A stretch of 64,000 bases of DNA from Actinomadura_E scrupuli (GTDB lineage Bacteria; Actinomycetota; Actinomycetes; Streptosporangiales; Streptosporangiaceae): positions 1,302,001 through 1,366,000 of the forward strand of contig NZ_JBPCCU010000002.1 of NCBI RefSeq assembly GCF_050971785.1. Direction: 5' to 3'. A model generated the notes under the pieces. It saw only the letters and a list, made by a program, of their open reading frames with translations. It did not search any database and was not told the DNA's origin. The translations under genes and the position numbers were made by a program. How positions within the stretch are numbered: the first letter of the stretch is position 1; each line of letters opens with the position of its first letter. Positions 43,713 through 52,776 of the stretch are shown piece after piece.

Positions 43713-44464
43713 TGTGCCGCCATCTGGCCTACCTCGGCCCGCGGACTCCGCTGAACTCCCTGCTGTACGACCCGCCGCACTCGCTGCGGCGCCAGTCGTA
43801 CGCCCCGCGGTTCAACCTCTACAACGTGCTCAACGCGGACGGCTTCGGCGTCGGGTGGCACGACGGGGACCGGACCGTGCGCTACCGCCGGTCGGTGCCC
43901 ATCTGGACCGACGTCTCGTTCGCCGAGGTGGCGGAGGTCGTCTCGGCGGGCTCGGTGCTCGCGGCGGTCCGGTCCGCGACGGTCGGCTTCCCGGTCGACG
44001 AGTCGTGCGCCCAGCCGCTGCGCTGCGAGTCGTGGCTGTTCAGCCATAACGGCAGGATCGAGGACTTCGGCTCGGTGGAGCCGAAGCTGCGCGAGCTGGC
44101 CGGCGATCTGTCGGCGGTGCCGGAGGCCCGGGCGCCGGTCGACTCCGCGCTGCTGTTCGCCATGGCGGTGGGTCGGTGGCGGGCCGGCCGTTCCCTCGCG
44201 GACGGCCTGGCCGACACCGTCCTCTCGATCGCCGCGCTCGCGCTGGGCCGCTACAACCTGCTGGCCGCGGACGGACGGTCCCTCGCCGCCACCACCTGGG
44301 GGGACTCGCTGTTCGTCCGGGCCCTTCCGGATGCCGCGGTCATCGCCTCGGAGCCGTACGACGACGACCCGGGCTGGCAGCGCGTGCCCGACGGCTCCGT
44401 GGTGACCGCCACCCTGCAGGACCACACCCCGGTGATCCAGATTCGCCCGATGTCCCCGCCGTGA
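43712..44464 (+). CDS. egtC: Ergothioneine amidohydrolase EgtC
   Basis: This 250-aa class II glutamine-amidotransferase-fold protein has N-terminal nucleophile Cys2 (MCRHLAYLG), LNADGFGVGWH and WLFSHNGRIEDF. It removes the gamma-glutamyl group in ergothioneine synthesis. Its ATG overlaps the egtB TGA. It is followed by egtD after an 84-bp gap. An NTN-hydrolase start with Cys directly after Met is diagnostic. Confidence 0.93.
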   Translation: MCRHLAYLGPRTPLNSLLYDPPHSLRRQSYAPRFNLYNVLNADGFGVGWHDGDRTVRYRRSVPIWTDVSFAEVAEVVSAGSVLAAVRSATVGFPVDESCAQPLRCESWLFSHNGRIEDFGSVEPKLRELAGDLSAVPEARAPVDSALLFAMAVGRWRAGRSLADGLADTVLSIAALALGRYNLLAADGRSLAATTWGDSLFVRALPDAAVIASEPYDDDPGWQRVPDGSVVTATLQDHTPVIQIRPMSPP

Positions 44465-44548
44465 CGGCCGTCGCCGAGGCACGCCGGTCCGCCGGCGTGC
44501 CCCGGCACGACCAAATGATCACGAAGGGCCGAGAGAAGGAGATCACAC

Positions 44549-45511
44549 GTGTCCGTCATCGATGAATTCCTGACCCCTGACGACCTCGAGAAGGCCCTGC
44601 GGCTGGACGTGGCCCAGGGGCTGACCGCCGAGCCCAAGCGGCTGCCGCCGAAGTGGTTCTACGACGAGCGGGGCAGCGGCCTCTTCGAGGAGATCACCAG
44701 GCTGGAGGAGTACTACCCGACCCGCAGGGAACGGGCCATCCTCGCCCAGCGCGCACCCGACATCGCCGAGGCCACCCGGGCGCGCATCCTGGTGGAGCTC
44801 GGCGCGGGGTCGGGGGAGAAGACCCGGCTGCTGCTGGACGCGCTGGACGGCACGCTGAAGACCTATGTCCCGGTCGACGTGAGCGGCGAGTTCCTGGCCG
44901 ACGCGGCCGTCCGGATCGCCCGGGACCACTCCGGCCTGGCCGTGCACGCCGTCGTGGCCGACTACGAGCGGCACCTGCACCTGCTGCCGAGCGGGCCGGA
45001 CCGGCTGCTGGTCTTCCTGGGCGGCACGATCGGCAACATGACCCCGGCCGAGCGGATCGGCTTCCTCGGCGGCGTGCGGGCCACGATGGGCGAGGGCGAC
45101 ACGCTGCTGGTCGGCGCGGATCTGGTCAAGGATCCCCGGCGGCTGGTCCGGGCCTACGACGACGCCCGGGGGGTCACCGCCGCCTTCAACAAGAACGTGC
45201 TCCGCGTGATCAACCGGGAGCTGGGCGCGGACTTCGTGCCGGACGCCTACGAGCACGTCGCGCTCTGGGACGCCGAGAACGAGTGGATCGAGATGCGGCT
45301 GCGCTCGCTCGCCGACCAGACCGTACGGGTCGAGACGCTCGACCTCGAGGTCCGGTTCGCCGCGGGCGAGGAGATGCGCACCGAGATCTCGGCGAAGTTC
45401 CGCCGGGAGCGGCTGGCCGACGAACTCGCCCAGTCGGGCCTGGTCCTCGACCAGTGGTGGACCGATCCCGCGGGCGACTTCTCGCTCTCGCTGGCGCGGC
45501 CGCTGCTCTGA
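44549..45511 (+). CDS. egtD: Histidine N-alpha-methyltransferase EgtD
   Basis: This 320-aa methyltransferase shows PPKWFYDERGSGLFEEIT, LVELGAGSGEKTRLLLDAL, LLVFLGGTIGNMTPAER and INRELGADF. It makes hercynine from histidine with three SAM. GTG 44549 lies after GAGAAGGAGATCACAC. The run ends here; no egtE lyase follows. The gene converges on a cysteine dioxygenase with a 4-bp gap. Confidence 0.95.
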   Translation: MSVIDEFLTPDDLEKALRLDVAQGLTAEPKRLPPKWFYDERGSGLFEEITRLEEYYPTRRERAILAQRAPDIAEATRARILVELGAGSGEKTRLLLDALDGTLKTYVPVDVSGEFLADAAVRIARDHSGLAVHAVVADYERHLHLLPSGPDRLLVFLGGTIGNMTPAERIGFLGGVRATMGEGDTLLVGADLVKDPRRLVRAYDDARGVTAAFNKNVLRVINRELGADFVPDAYEHVALWDAENEWIEMRLRSLADQTVRVETLDLEVRFAAGEEMRTEISAKFRRERLADELAQSGLVLDQWWTDPAGDFSLSLARPLL

Positions 45512-45515
45512 GCCG

Positions 45516-46025
45516 TCAGGCCACGTCGCCGATCGGGCTCAGCTCGTCGGCGTAGCTGACCGAGATGCGCCGGAGCACCCCGTCGTCCATGGAGTACTGG
45601 CCGAGCCGCTCCAGCGGCGGGGAGTAGGCGTGGATGGACACGCTGCGGTCGGCGGCGCCGACGAGCCGGTGGATGTGGTCGGGTCCGAAGCAGAAGGACG
45701 CACCGGCCGGCATGAGCGTCTCCAGGTGGGCGCCGCCGATCCGGGGGTTGGACTCCTTCAGCGCGCCGCTGATCACGTGGACCGCGCCGGAGGAGATGTC
45801 GTGGTCGTGCCAGCCGGTGTCGTTGCCGGGGGTCCAGCACAGCAGCCACACGTCGACGTGCTGGTCCCTGTGCAGCGAGACATAGTGCCGCTGCCCGTCC
45901 GGGAAGGCGATCTGGTCGCGCCACTCGTCCGGCCGGCCGGCCAGCGCGTCGACGAGGTCACGCAGTTCGCGCTTGTCGAGTGGGCGGTCGGACTTCGGTT
46001 GCTGCCGCGGAACGGCTGAAGACAT
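45516..46025 (-). CDS. Cysteine dioxygenase-family cupin
   Basis: This 169-aa cupin has the iron-binding His motif TGWHDHDISSGAVHVISG and a second His in GPDHIHRLV, as in cysteine dioxygenase type I. It oxidises cysteine to cysteine sulfinate or acts on a related thiol. ATG 46025 has GGAGGAG upstream. It is next to, and convergent with, egtD, so it may help control cysteine use for ergothioneine; this is inference. A tyrosine crosslink partner cannot be assigned from sequence. Confidence 0.88.
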   Translation of the reverse strand: MSSAVPRQQPKSDRPLDKRELRDLVDALAGRPDEWRDQIAFPDGQRHYVSLHRDQHVDVWLLCWTPGNDTGWHDHDISSGAVHVISGALKESNPRIGGAHLETLMPAGASFCFGPDHIHRLVGAADRSVSIHAYSPPLERLGQYSMDDGVLRRISVSYADELSPIGDVA

Positions 46026-46113
46026 TCGATCACTCCTCCCGGAGACGCCCGCCCCGGCGGGGGCCGGGCCGCCTGATGAACCGGCCACCCGAATGAGCGC
46101 AGGTGAGCCGGTG

Positions 46114-46143
46114 TGAATCCGTATGAATCTGTATGAATCGGTA
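46114..46143. repeat. Three 10-bp tandem repeats
   Basis: GAATCCGTAT, GAATCTGTAT and GAATCGGTAT follow each other in the 322-bp gap between the cysteine dioxygenase and LacI genes. Confidence 0.8.
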
Positions 46144-46203
46144 TGTGGTCAGTGGATGAGGCAGTGGGTGGGGCAGTAGACGGATCACCCGTGAGGCAGT
46201 GGG

Positions 46204-46239
46204 TGAACCGATTTACTGAACCGCTTCAGTGAACCGGTT
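46204..46239. promoter_or_regulatory. Triple TGAACCG site with LacI-like core
   Basis: TGAACCG starts at 46204, 46217 and 46230, a regular 13-bp step. The last copy forms AACCGGTT, a common core of LacI-family operators. Likely autoregulation of the LacI gene. Confidence 0.6.
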
Positions 46240-46334
46240 AAGTAAGCCGTAGTCAAGTCCTGCGACCGCAGGTGGCGGCCGTGGCGGGCGGTCACCCCCG
46301 TCCCGGGGGACGGGGTTCTGTCGGAGCCCGAGGC

Positions 46335-46340
46335 TAATGT
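46335..46340 (+). promoter_or_regulatory. Putative -10 box of the LacI gene
   Basis: TAATGT lies seven bases before GTG 46348. A transcript from here would be nearly leaderless. No convincing -35 is seen. Confidence 0.4.
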
Positions 46341-46347
46341 TGGGTCA

Positions 46348-47355
46348 GTGGCACAGCGCAGCAAGCGAGCGACCATTCGTGAGGTGGCCAAGGCGACAGG
46401 CCTTTCCCCCGCGGCGGTCTCGTACGCGCTGCGCGGCATCCAGACCTCCGAGGTCACCCAGGAGCGGGTCCGCAAGGCGGCGGCGGAGCTGGGCTACGAG
46501 GCGCATCCGATCGCCCGGGCCCTGGCCAGCGGCCGCAGCGGCATGGTCGGGCTGCTCTGCGGCTCGCTGGAGGACTTCTGGCAGCAGTCGCTGGCGGTCG
46601 GCATCGGCCGGGGCCTGCTCGCCCAGGACCGCTACGCGATCATCCTCGACGCGGCCGAGGATCCCGAGCGGGAGGTCGCCCTCGCCCGGCAGCTGCGCGA
46701 CCAGCGGGTCGACGGGCTGATCGTCCAGCCGCTGGACCCGGCCGCGGAGTTCTGGGCCGAGCTGGCCGGGACGCTGCCGGTGGTCTCGATCGGCGATGTG
46801 CTGCGCGGCGGCACCGCGCAGGGCGAGGTGATCTTCGACAACCGGCACGGCGTCACGCTGGCGCTGGAGCACCTGCACGGCCTCGGTCATCGCCGGATCA
46901 CGGTGCTCACCCCGACCCGGGCCAGCACCCCCGACCGTCCGGCCGACGTCTACGTCGACGCCGAGGCGGCCCGGCTCGGGCTCGACGTGGCCGTGGTGAC
47001 CTCGTCCCAGGCGCTGCACGCCGCCACGGACACCGCGCTGACGGTGCTGTCCGGCCCGGACCGGCCGACCGCCCTGTTCTGCTTCTCCGACTCCATCGCC
47101 TACGGGGTCTACGCCGCCACCCGGGAGCTCGGCCTGGCGGTGCCCGGCGACGTGTCGGTCGCGGGCTACGACGACCATCCGATGTCGGCGCTGCTCACCC
47201 CTCCGCTGACGAGCGTGGACTGGAACATCGACGGCGTCGTCGCGGCGGCCGTCAAGGTGATGGTCGGGGCCATCGACGACCGGCCCGGGCGCAAACGGGT
47301 GGTCTGCGATCCGCGCCTGCGCGTCCGCGCCTCCACCGGCCCCGCCGCCCGGTGA
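46348..47355 (+). CDS. LacI-family transcriptional regulator
   Basis: The protein has 335 aa. The N-terminal HTH is ATIREVAKATGLSPAAVSYA followed by LRGIQTSEVTQERVRKAAAE. The periplasmic-binding-like ligand domain ends VCDPRLRVRASTG. The GTG start is just after a -10-like box. A LacI-type operator lies upstream. It converges on the lyase-like gene with a 55-bp gap. Sugar or histidine-related ligands are both conceivable; no transporter for sugars is adjacent. Confidence 0.92.
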   Translation: MAQRSKRATIREVAKATGLSPAAVSYALRGIQTSEVTQERVRKAAAELGYEAHPIARALASGRSGMVGLLCGSLEDFWQQSLAVGIGRGLLAQDRYAIILDAAEDPEREVALARQLRDQRVDGLIVQPLDPAAEFWAELAGTLPVVSIGDVLRGGTAQGEVIFDNRHGVTLALEHLHGLGHRRITVLTPTRASTPDRPADVYVDAEAARLGLDVAVVTSSQALHAATDTALTVLSGPDRPTALFCFSDSIAYGVYAATRELGLAVPGDVSVAGYDDHPMSALLTPPLTSVDWNIDGVVAAAVKVMVGAIDDRPGRKRVVCDPRLRVRASTGPAAR

Positions 47356-47410
47356 CCGCGACCACCGGTGAGCACGGGTGCCCGGTGAGCCGGCGCCCGG
47401 TGCGCGCTCG

Positions 47411-48844
47411 TCAGAACGGAGCGAAGGCCTCATGGTCGAGCAGGTCGGCCGCGCTCGCGATGTCGGCGTCCAGCGGGCGGTCCTCCATCCGCGGGTCCAG
47501 GATCTCGGCGGCGACGTCGAAGGCCGCCCGCAGCGCCCCGCCGGACGGAGCGCGGCCCTGCATGCGCAGCGCCCGCACGCCGGCGACCAGCTCGCAGCCG
47601 AGCGCGATGCGGTATGCGCCGAGAGCGTCCGTGGTGGCCCGCGCCGACTGGGTGGAGAACCCCGCGTGATCCTCCACTCCCCGAGACAGCACCGCGCTGC
47701 CCAGCGCCGCCGGAGAGGCGAACCGCCGGACGTCGGCGATCGCGGAGTGCGCGACGTACTCCAAGATCATGACTCCCGAGCTGGACTCGCTCGCCGCCAG
47801 GAAGGGGTGCAGCCCGGTGAAGGAGGGCTCGACGAGCGTGCCGAGCCGGGCCGCCGACAGCGCCACGGTCTGGAACAACGCCGCCCGGGCCGCGTCCAGC
47901 GCCAGCCCCACGTAGGCGGTGTGGAAGTTGCCGTTGTGCCACGCCGTACGGCTCGCCACATCGATCAGCGGATTCTCCGCGGCGGCGTTGATCTCCCGCC
48001 GCACCACGTCGTCGGCATAGCCGCCGATCTCGATGGCTGGGCCGTGGACCTGCGGAAACGCTCGGTAGCCGTAGGGGTCCTGGATCCGGCCGGGGGAGGG
48101 CCGCTCGTACAGCAGCAGCCCGCGCATGTCGGCGGCGACCTTCTGCTGCCCCGGGTGCGGGCAGGCCTCGTGCACGACCGGCGCGTAGGGCTCCGCCGAT
48201 CCGTGCACGGCGAGCAGCGACAGGGCCGTGATCACGGTGGACGCGCCCAGCAGCCGCCGCAGATCGGAGACGGCCAGCGCGGACTCCCCCAGCGTGGCGG
48301 CGTTGGAGCTGATGAACGCCAGCGCGTCGGAGGAGCGCAGCGTGAAGCCGGGGCCGCGTTCGCCGCCGATCCAGGGGCGCTCTCCCAGCAGGCACAGTGC
48401 CGTCGAGGCGAGGGCGGTGAGGTCTCCGGTGCCGATCGCCCCGTACATCGGGATGGGAGGTGTCAGCCGCAGGTTGAGCACGTCGGCCAGGACGCGCAGC
48501 ACCCCCGGGTCCACCCCGGAGCCGCCCGCGGCGAGCTGGTTCACCCGGACGGCCAGCATGGCGCGGACCGTCTCCTGGCCGAGCAGCGGCCCGGCGCCGG
48601 CCGCGTGACTGCGCAGCAGGCGCAGTCCGTGCGCGTCGGCGTCGTCCCATTCGACGTCCACGAGCCGGTTGGCGCCGACCCCGGTGGTCCGGCCGTAGAC
48701 CGCCTGGGTCCTGGTCACCTCCCGGGCGACCTCCCAGGCCGCTCGTGCCCGCTTGACCCCGCTGTCGGCGACGACCACGCCGAGATCCTCCTCACGGGCG
48801 ATGCGCGCCACATCGGTACACGTGAGGGTCGTGCCGTCGATCAC
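47411..48844 (-). CDS. Aromatic amino-acid ammonia-lyase-like protein with altered MIO loop
   Basis: The protein has 477 aa from GTG 48844 and the fold of the histidine/phenylalanine lyase family: VYGRTTGVGANRL, RSHAAGAGPLL and PQVHGPAIEI. The MIO loop is altered. HutH here reads YGSLGCSGDLAPL, while this protein reads YGAIGTGDLTAL (residues 134-145), one residue shorter and without X-Ser-Gly. It may lack MIO or form it otherwise. AGGAGG lies nine bases before an in-frame ATC at 48859, suggesting that translation may begin there (SNRIVIDGTT); GTG 48844 is the first standard start. Convergent with the LacI gene. Confidence 0.8.
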   Translation of the reverse strand: MIDGTTLTCTDVARIAREEDLGVVVADSGVKRARAAWEVAREVTRTQAVYGRTTGVGANRLVDVEWDDADAHGLRLLRSHAAGAGPLLGQETVRAMLAVRVNQLAAGGSGVDPGVLRVLADVLNLRLTPPIPMYGAIGTGDLTALASTALCLLGERPWIGGERGPGFTLRSSDALAFISSNAATLGESALAVSDLRRLLGASTVITALSLLAVHGSAEPYAPVVHEACPHPGQQKVAADMRGLLLYERPSPGRIQDPYGYRAFPQVHGPAIEIGGYADDVVRREINAAAENPLIDVASRTAWHNGNFHTAYVGLALDAARAALFQTVALSAARLGTLVEPSFTGLHPFLAASESSSGVMILEYVAHSAIADVRRFASPAALGSAVLSRGVEDHAGFSTQSARATTDALGAYRIALGCELVAGVRALRMQGRAPSGGALRAAFDVAAEILDPRMEDRPLDADIASAADLLDHEAFAPF

Positions 48845-48890
48845 GATTCGGTTGCTGATGGCCGCTTGCCTCCTGCATTCCTCACTATTT

Positions 48891-48932
48891 CAGTCTGTAT
48901 GGTGCACAACAGTCTGTATGGTTTTCACCATA
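48891..48932. promoter_or_regulatory. Direct and inverted repeats upstream of the lyase-like gene
   Basis: CAGTCTGTATGGT occurs at 48891 and 48910, 19 bp apart. The second copy ends in TATGGT paired with ACCATA (48917-48932). Probable operator. Confidence 0.65.
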
Positions 48933-49032
48933 GATGCCCGGGACGGATGTGCCGGATACGGCCTCATGAAGGGCTTGTAACCGTTAGGTACGGTCGCTCA
49001 CGAGATGTCCCCTGTTCAATATCCTGGCATCC

Positions 49033-49043
49033 GTGTCAGACAC
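49033..49043. promoter_or_regulatory. Short palindrome before the ABC importer operon
   Basis: GTGTCAGACAC is an 11-bp palindrome with a one-base centre, 27 bp before the start of the first gene. Confidence 0.4.
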
Positions 49044-49069
49044 AGGCGTAGACCCGCGCCGGCGAGGAT

Positions 49070-50332
49070 GTGAGTTGCTTGATCACCTTTGACGGCGTCA
49101 CGAAACGGTTCCCTGATGGCACCGTCGCCCTCGACGACGTCAGCCTGGAGTGCCCGACCGGGCAGATCACCGTCTTCGTCGGCACCTCGGGCGGAGGCAA
49201 GACCACCGCGCTGCGCACCATCAACCGCATGGTCGATCCCACGACCGGCCGGGTGCTCATCGACGGCCGGGACGTCCGGGAGAGCAAGCCCGCCGAGCTG
49301 CGGCGGAGCATCGGCTACGTCATCCAGCAGGCCGGGTTGTTCCCGCACCGCACCATCGTCGACAACGTGGCGACCGTGCCGTATCTCCTGGGCTGGGACA
49401 AGAAGAAGGCCCGGGCGCGTGCCCTGGAGCTGATGGAGCGGGTCGGCCTGGAGCCGGGCATGGCCAAGCGCTACCCCTTCCAGCTGTCCGGCGGTCAGCA
49501 GCAGCGGGTCGGAGTCGCCAGGGCGCTCGCCGCCGATCCGCCGATCATGCTGATGGACGAGCCGTTCAGCGCCGTGGACCCGGTGGTTCGCGCCGAGCTC
49601 CAGGCGGAGTTCCTGCGGCTGCAGGCCGAGCTGGAGAAGACGATCGTCTTCGTCACCCACGACATCGACGAGGCCATCAAGCTCGGCGACCGCATCGCCG
49701 TCTTCCAGACCGGCGGCCGGCTGGTGCAGTTCGACACGCCGGAGAACCTGCTGGCCCGCCCGGCCGACGACTTCGTGGCCGGCTTCATCGGCCATGACCG
49801 GGGCATCCGCCGGCTGTCCTTCGTGAAGGCGGCGGACCTGGTCCTGCGCCGGCCCGAGGTGTTCCCGCTGACGTCCCCGGTGGCGGACGCGCGGGCCACC
49901 GGGCAGGACTGGGTGCTGGTGGTCGAGGACGGCAGGCGCCCGGTGGGCTGGGCGCGCGTCGCGGGCCTGCCCGCGGACGGCACCCTCGCCGACGCCGAGC
50001 TCGAGCCGCTCGGTCACACCTTCGGCCTCGACGGCGACTCCGCCCGTGCGGTCCTGGACGCGGCGATCCTGTCGCCCTCCGGGCTGGCGGTCGGCATCGA
50101 CGCGGACGGCGGTGTCGCCGGGGTGGCCGGTCAGCAGGACCTGGTCAGCGCCCTCGCCCTGGCCGGCACCGGCACCGAGGCCGGCACCGAGGCCGGCAGT
50201 GAGGCGGACGGCGACGCCGAGGCCGCCAGTGAGGCCGGTGCCGAGGCCGGTACCAAGGCCGGTTCTGAGGCCGGCGCCCGGGACGATACCGGCGGCGCCG
50301 CCGACCCGGATGCCGGCGGTGACACCCGGTGA
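49070..50332 (+). CDS. Osmoprotectant ABC importer, ATP-binding subunit
   Basis: This 420-aa ProV/OpuCA-type ATPase has Walker A GTSGGGKTT, signature LSGGQQQR, Walker B IMLMDEPF and a His switch TH. CBS-like domains follow (about residues 245-355). The end is a Glu/Ala/Gly tract (about residues 364-410) with repeats such as GTEAGTEAGSEA from 12- and 18-bp units. GTG 49070 is accepted. It overlaps the first permease by 4 bp. The complex imports glycine betaine, choline or similar; the substrate is not resolved. Confidence 0.92.
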   Translation: MSCLITFDGVTKRFPDGTVALDDVSLECPTGQITVFVGTSGGGKTTALRTINRMVDPTTGRVLIDGRDVRESKPAELRRSIGYVIQQAGLFPHRTIVDNVATVPYLLGWDKKKARARALELMERVGLEPGMAKRYPFQLSGGQQQRVGVARALAADPPIMLMDEPFSAVDPVVRAELQAEFLRLQAELEKTIVFVTHDIDEAIKLGDRIAVFQTGGRLVQFDTPENLLARPADDFVAGFIGHDRGIRRLSFVKAADLVLRRPEVFPLTSPVADARATGQDWVLVVEDGRRPVGWARVAGLPADGTLADAELEPLGHTFGLDGDSARAVLDAAILSPSGLAVGIDADGGVAGVAGQQDLVSALALAGTGTEAGTEAGSEADGDAEAASEAGAEAGTKAGSEAGARDDTGGAADPDAGGDTR

Positions 50333-51015
50333 TCGCAGCACTGGCCGCCGCCACGGACGGCGAGCCGCTGGTCCGGTGGAACTGGATCGGCGACCACACC
50401 GCCGAGCTCACCCACTACACGCTCATCCACCTGCGGCTGGCCCTGCTGCCGGTCCTGTTCGGCCTGATCATCTCGTTGCCGCTCGGCGTGGTCTGCCGCC
50501 GCTGGCAGTGGACGTACCCGATCGTCCTGACCGGCGCCAACGCGCTGTACGCCATCCCGTCGCTGGCGCTGTTCATGGTGTTCGTCCAGTACACCGGGCT
50601 CAATCCGTCGACGGTCATGATCCCGCTCACCCTCTACACGCTGTCGGTGCTGGTGCCCAACGTGGTGGACGGCCTGGGCTCGGTCTCCGCGCCGGTCCGG
50701 CAGGCGGCCACCGCGATGGGCTTCGGGCCGCTGCGCCAGCTGGTCCAGGTCGAGCTGCCCATCGCCGTGCCCGTGGTCATCGCCGGGGTACGGGTCGCGG
50801 CGGTGTCGTCGATCAGCCTGGTGGCGGTGGGCCAGCTCATCGGCCAGGGCGGCCTCGGCTTCTACATCATCCGGGGCCTGCAGCTCGACTTCCCCACGCC
50901 CATCATCGTCGCGACCGTACTGATCGTCATCCTCGCTCTCGCCACCGACGCGATACTGGTGCTGGTGCAGTGGCTGCTCACACCGTGGTCCCGGGCCCGG
51001 GGGAGGAGCGCATGA
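50329..51015 (+). CDS. Osmoprotectant ABC importer, permease 1
   Basis: This 228-aa permease of the ProW/OpuCB type has several helices and the EAA-like loop AATAMGFGPLRQLVQVELPI. Its GTG overlaps the ATPase stop and its stop overlaps permease 2 (ATGA). PSLALFMVFVQYTGLNPSTV is typical of choline/betaine permeases. The N-terminal extension DGEPLVRWNWIGDHTAELTH precedes the first helix. Confidence 0.93.
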   Translation: MIAALAAATDGEPLVRWNWIGDHTAELTHYTLIHLRLALLPVLFGLIISLPLGVVCRRWQWTYPIVLTGANALYAIPSLALFMVFVQYTGLNPSTVMIPLTLYTLSVLVPNVVDGLGSVSAPVRQAATAMGFGPLRQLVQVELPIAVPVVIAGVRVAAVSSISLVAVGQLIGQGGLGFYIIRGLQLDFPTPIIVATVLIVILALATDAILVLVQWLLTPWSRARGRSA

Positions 51016-51701
51016 ACGACTTCCTGAACCAGATGAAGCTCGTCGGGGAGTGGCTGGCCTCGTCGGCGCAGTGGCACGGCGAGGACGGCATCCCGCACCG
51101 GCTCCTGGAGCACCTGACCTACAGCGGGCTGTCGCTGCTGTTCGCCGCCGTGGTCGGGCTGGCGCTCGGCCTCGTCGTCGGGCACACCGGGCGCGGCGGG
51201 TTCGCCGTCGCCAGCCTGGCCAACCTGGCCCGGGCGGTGCCCACCCTCGGCCTGGTGGTCCTCATCGTGACGCTCGTCGGCCTCAGCGTGACGCCGGTCC
51301 TGGTCGCGTTGATCGCGCTGGCGGTGCCGGCCATCCTGGTCAACACCTACGAGGGCATCCGTGGTGTCGACGCCGACGCCAAGGACGCCGCGCGCGGGAT
51401 GGGCATGACCGGCTGGGCGGTGCTCTGGCGGGTCGAGGTCCCCATCGCGCTGCCGCTGATCCTGCTCGGCCTGCGCACGGCCGCGATCCAGATCGTGGCC
51501 ACCGCCACGATCGCCGCCGTACCCGGCCTGGGCGGGCTGGGCCGCTACATCGTGGACGGCCTGGCCCGTAACGACTACGAGCTCGTCATCGGGGGCACCG
51601 TCGTCATCGTCGCGCTGGCCGTCGTCGTCCAGCTGATCTTCTCGGCGCTGCGACGCCTCATCGTCTCGCCCGGGCTGCACAGCCCGGCACGCACTTCGTG
51701 A
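51012..51701 (+). CDS. Osmoprotectant ABC importer, permease 2
   Basis: This 229-aa ProW-type permease has the EAA loop DAARGMGMTGWAVLWRVEVP and helices throughout. ATG 51012 overlaps permease 1 stop. Two distinct permeases with one ATPase and one binding protein is the OpuC/OpuB-type layout. Confidence 0.93.
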   Translation: MNDFLNQMKLVGEWLASSAQWHGEDGIPHRLLEHLTYSGLSLLFAAVVGLALGLVVGHTGRGGFAVASLANLARAVPTLGLVVLIVTLVGLSVTPVLVALIALAVPAILVNTYEGIRGVDADAKDAARGMGMTGWAVLWRVEVPIALPLILLGLRTAAIQIVATATIAAVPGLGGLGRYIVDGLARNDYELVIGGTVVIVALAVVVQLIFSALRRLIVSPGLHSPARTS

Positions 51702-51729
51702 CCCCCGGTTCCATGAGAGGAAACAAGGA

Positions 51730-52659
51730 ATGAAACGCATTGCCCGCGCCGTAGTCGTCGGCCTGACCGCCGCCCTGGCACTGACCGCCTGCGGCGGCAG
51801 CGACGGCGACAAGAGCAACCCCCTGGGCGGAGGTGCCGCGAGCTCGGGCGGTGGCACCGTCACCGTGGGCTCGGCCAACTTCCCCGAGAGCGCGGTGCTG
51901 GGTGAGATCTACGCCCAGGCGCTCGAGGCCAAGGGGCTCAAGGTCACCCGCAAGTTCAACATCGGTGCCCGCGAGGTCTACTACGACCAGGTCGTCAAGG
52001 GCGGCATCAGCGTCATTCCCGAGTACAACGGCGCCCTGCTCACCACCTCGGTCGACAAGGCCAGCACCGCGGTCACGACCGAGGAGGTCAACGCCGCGCT
52101 CAAGGCCAAGCTGCCCCCGAGCGTCGGCATCCTCGAATCCTCCCAGGCCGAGGACAAGGACTCGGTCACGGTGAACACGCAGACCGCCACCAAGTACAAC
52201 CTCAAGTCGATCAGTGACCTCAAGGCCTCGGCGAAGTCGCTCACGATCGCCGGCCCGTCGGAGTTCAAGACCCGTCAGCAGGGTCTGGTCGGGCTCAAGG
52301 CCAAGTACGGCCTGGAGTTCAAGAAGTTCCAGCCGTTCGACGCCGGAGCGCAGGCCACGCTGGTCAAGCTGCTCAAGAGCGACCAGATCCAGGCGGCGGA
52401 CCTGTTCACCACCGACCCGACGATCGCGACCAACAAGTTCGTCGTGCTCGAAGACCCGCTGCACGTCTTCAGCTCGCAGAACGTCACGCCGCTGATCTAC
52501 AAGGCGGCGGTGAACGAGACCGGCCAGGCGGCGCTCAACGCGGTGTCGGCCAAGCTCACCACCACCGACCTGCTCGACATCATGACGAAGATCGCGGTCG
52601 ACAAGGCCGACCAGGAGACGGTGGCCAAGGACTGGCTGAAGAAGGCCGGCCTGGTCTGA
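51730..52659 (+). CDS. Osmoprotectant-binding lipoprotein
   Basis: This 309-aa lipoprotein has signal MKRIARAVVVGLTAALALTA and lipobox Cys21. The mature part belongs to the OpuAC family (GSANFPESAVLGEIYAQALE, then KFNIGAREVYYDQVVKG and IPEYNGALLTT). It delivers betaine, choline or a related compound to the two permeases. The start has AGGAAACAAGGA upstream. The ligand cannot be assigned without the aromatic box. Confidence 0.93.
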   Translation: MKRIARAVVVGLTAALALTACGGSDGDKSNPLGGGAASSGGGTVTVGSANFPESAVLGEIYAQALEAKGLKVTRKFNIGAREVYYDQVVKGGISVIPEYNGALLTTSVDKASTAVTTEEVNAALKAKLPPSVGILESSQAEDKDSVTVNTQTATKYNLKSISDLKASAKSLTIAGPSEFKTRQQGLVGLKAKYGLEFKKFQPFDAGAQATLVKLLKSDQIQAADLFTTDPTIATNKFVVLEDPLHVFSSQNVTPLIYKAAVNETGQAALNAVSAKLTTTDLLDIMTKIAVDKADQETVAKDWLKKAGLV

Positions 52660-52776
52660 GCGCCTGGTTGAACCCTGGTGTGTCCCGTACCCGTGCAAGG
52701 CACGCGGTGCGGGACACACTGGTTTCTCTGGGTCGCTACTCCATGAGGAGACATGAGGAGAACTGCCGCCGCTCCT

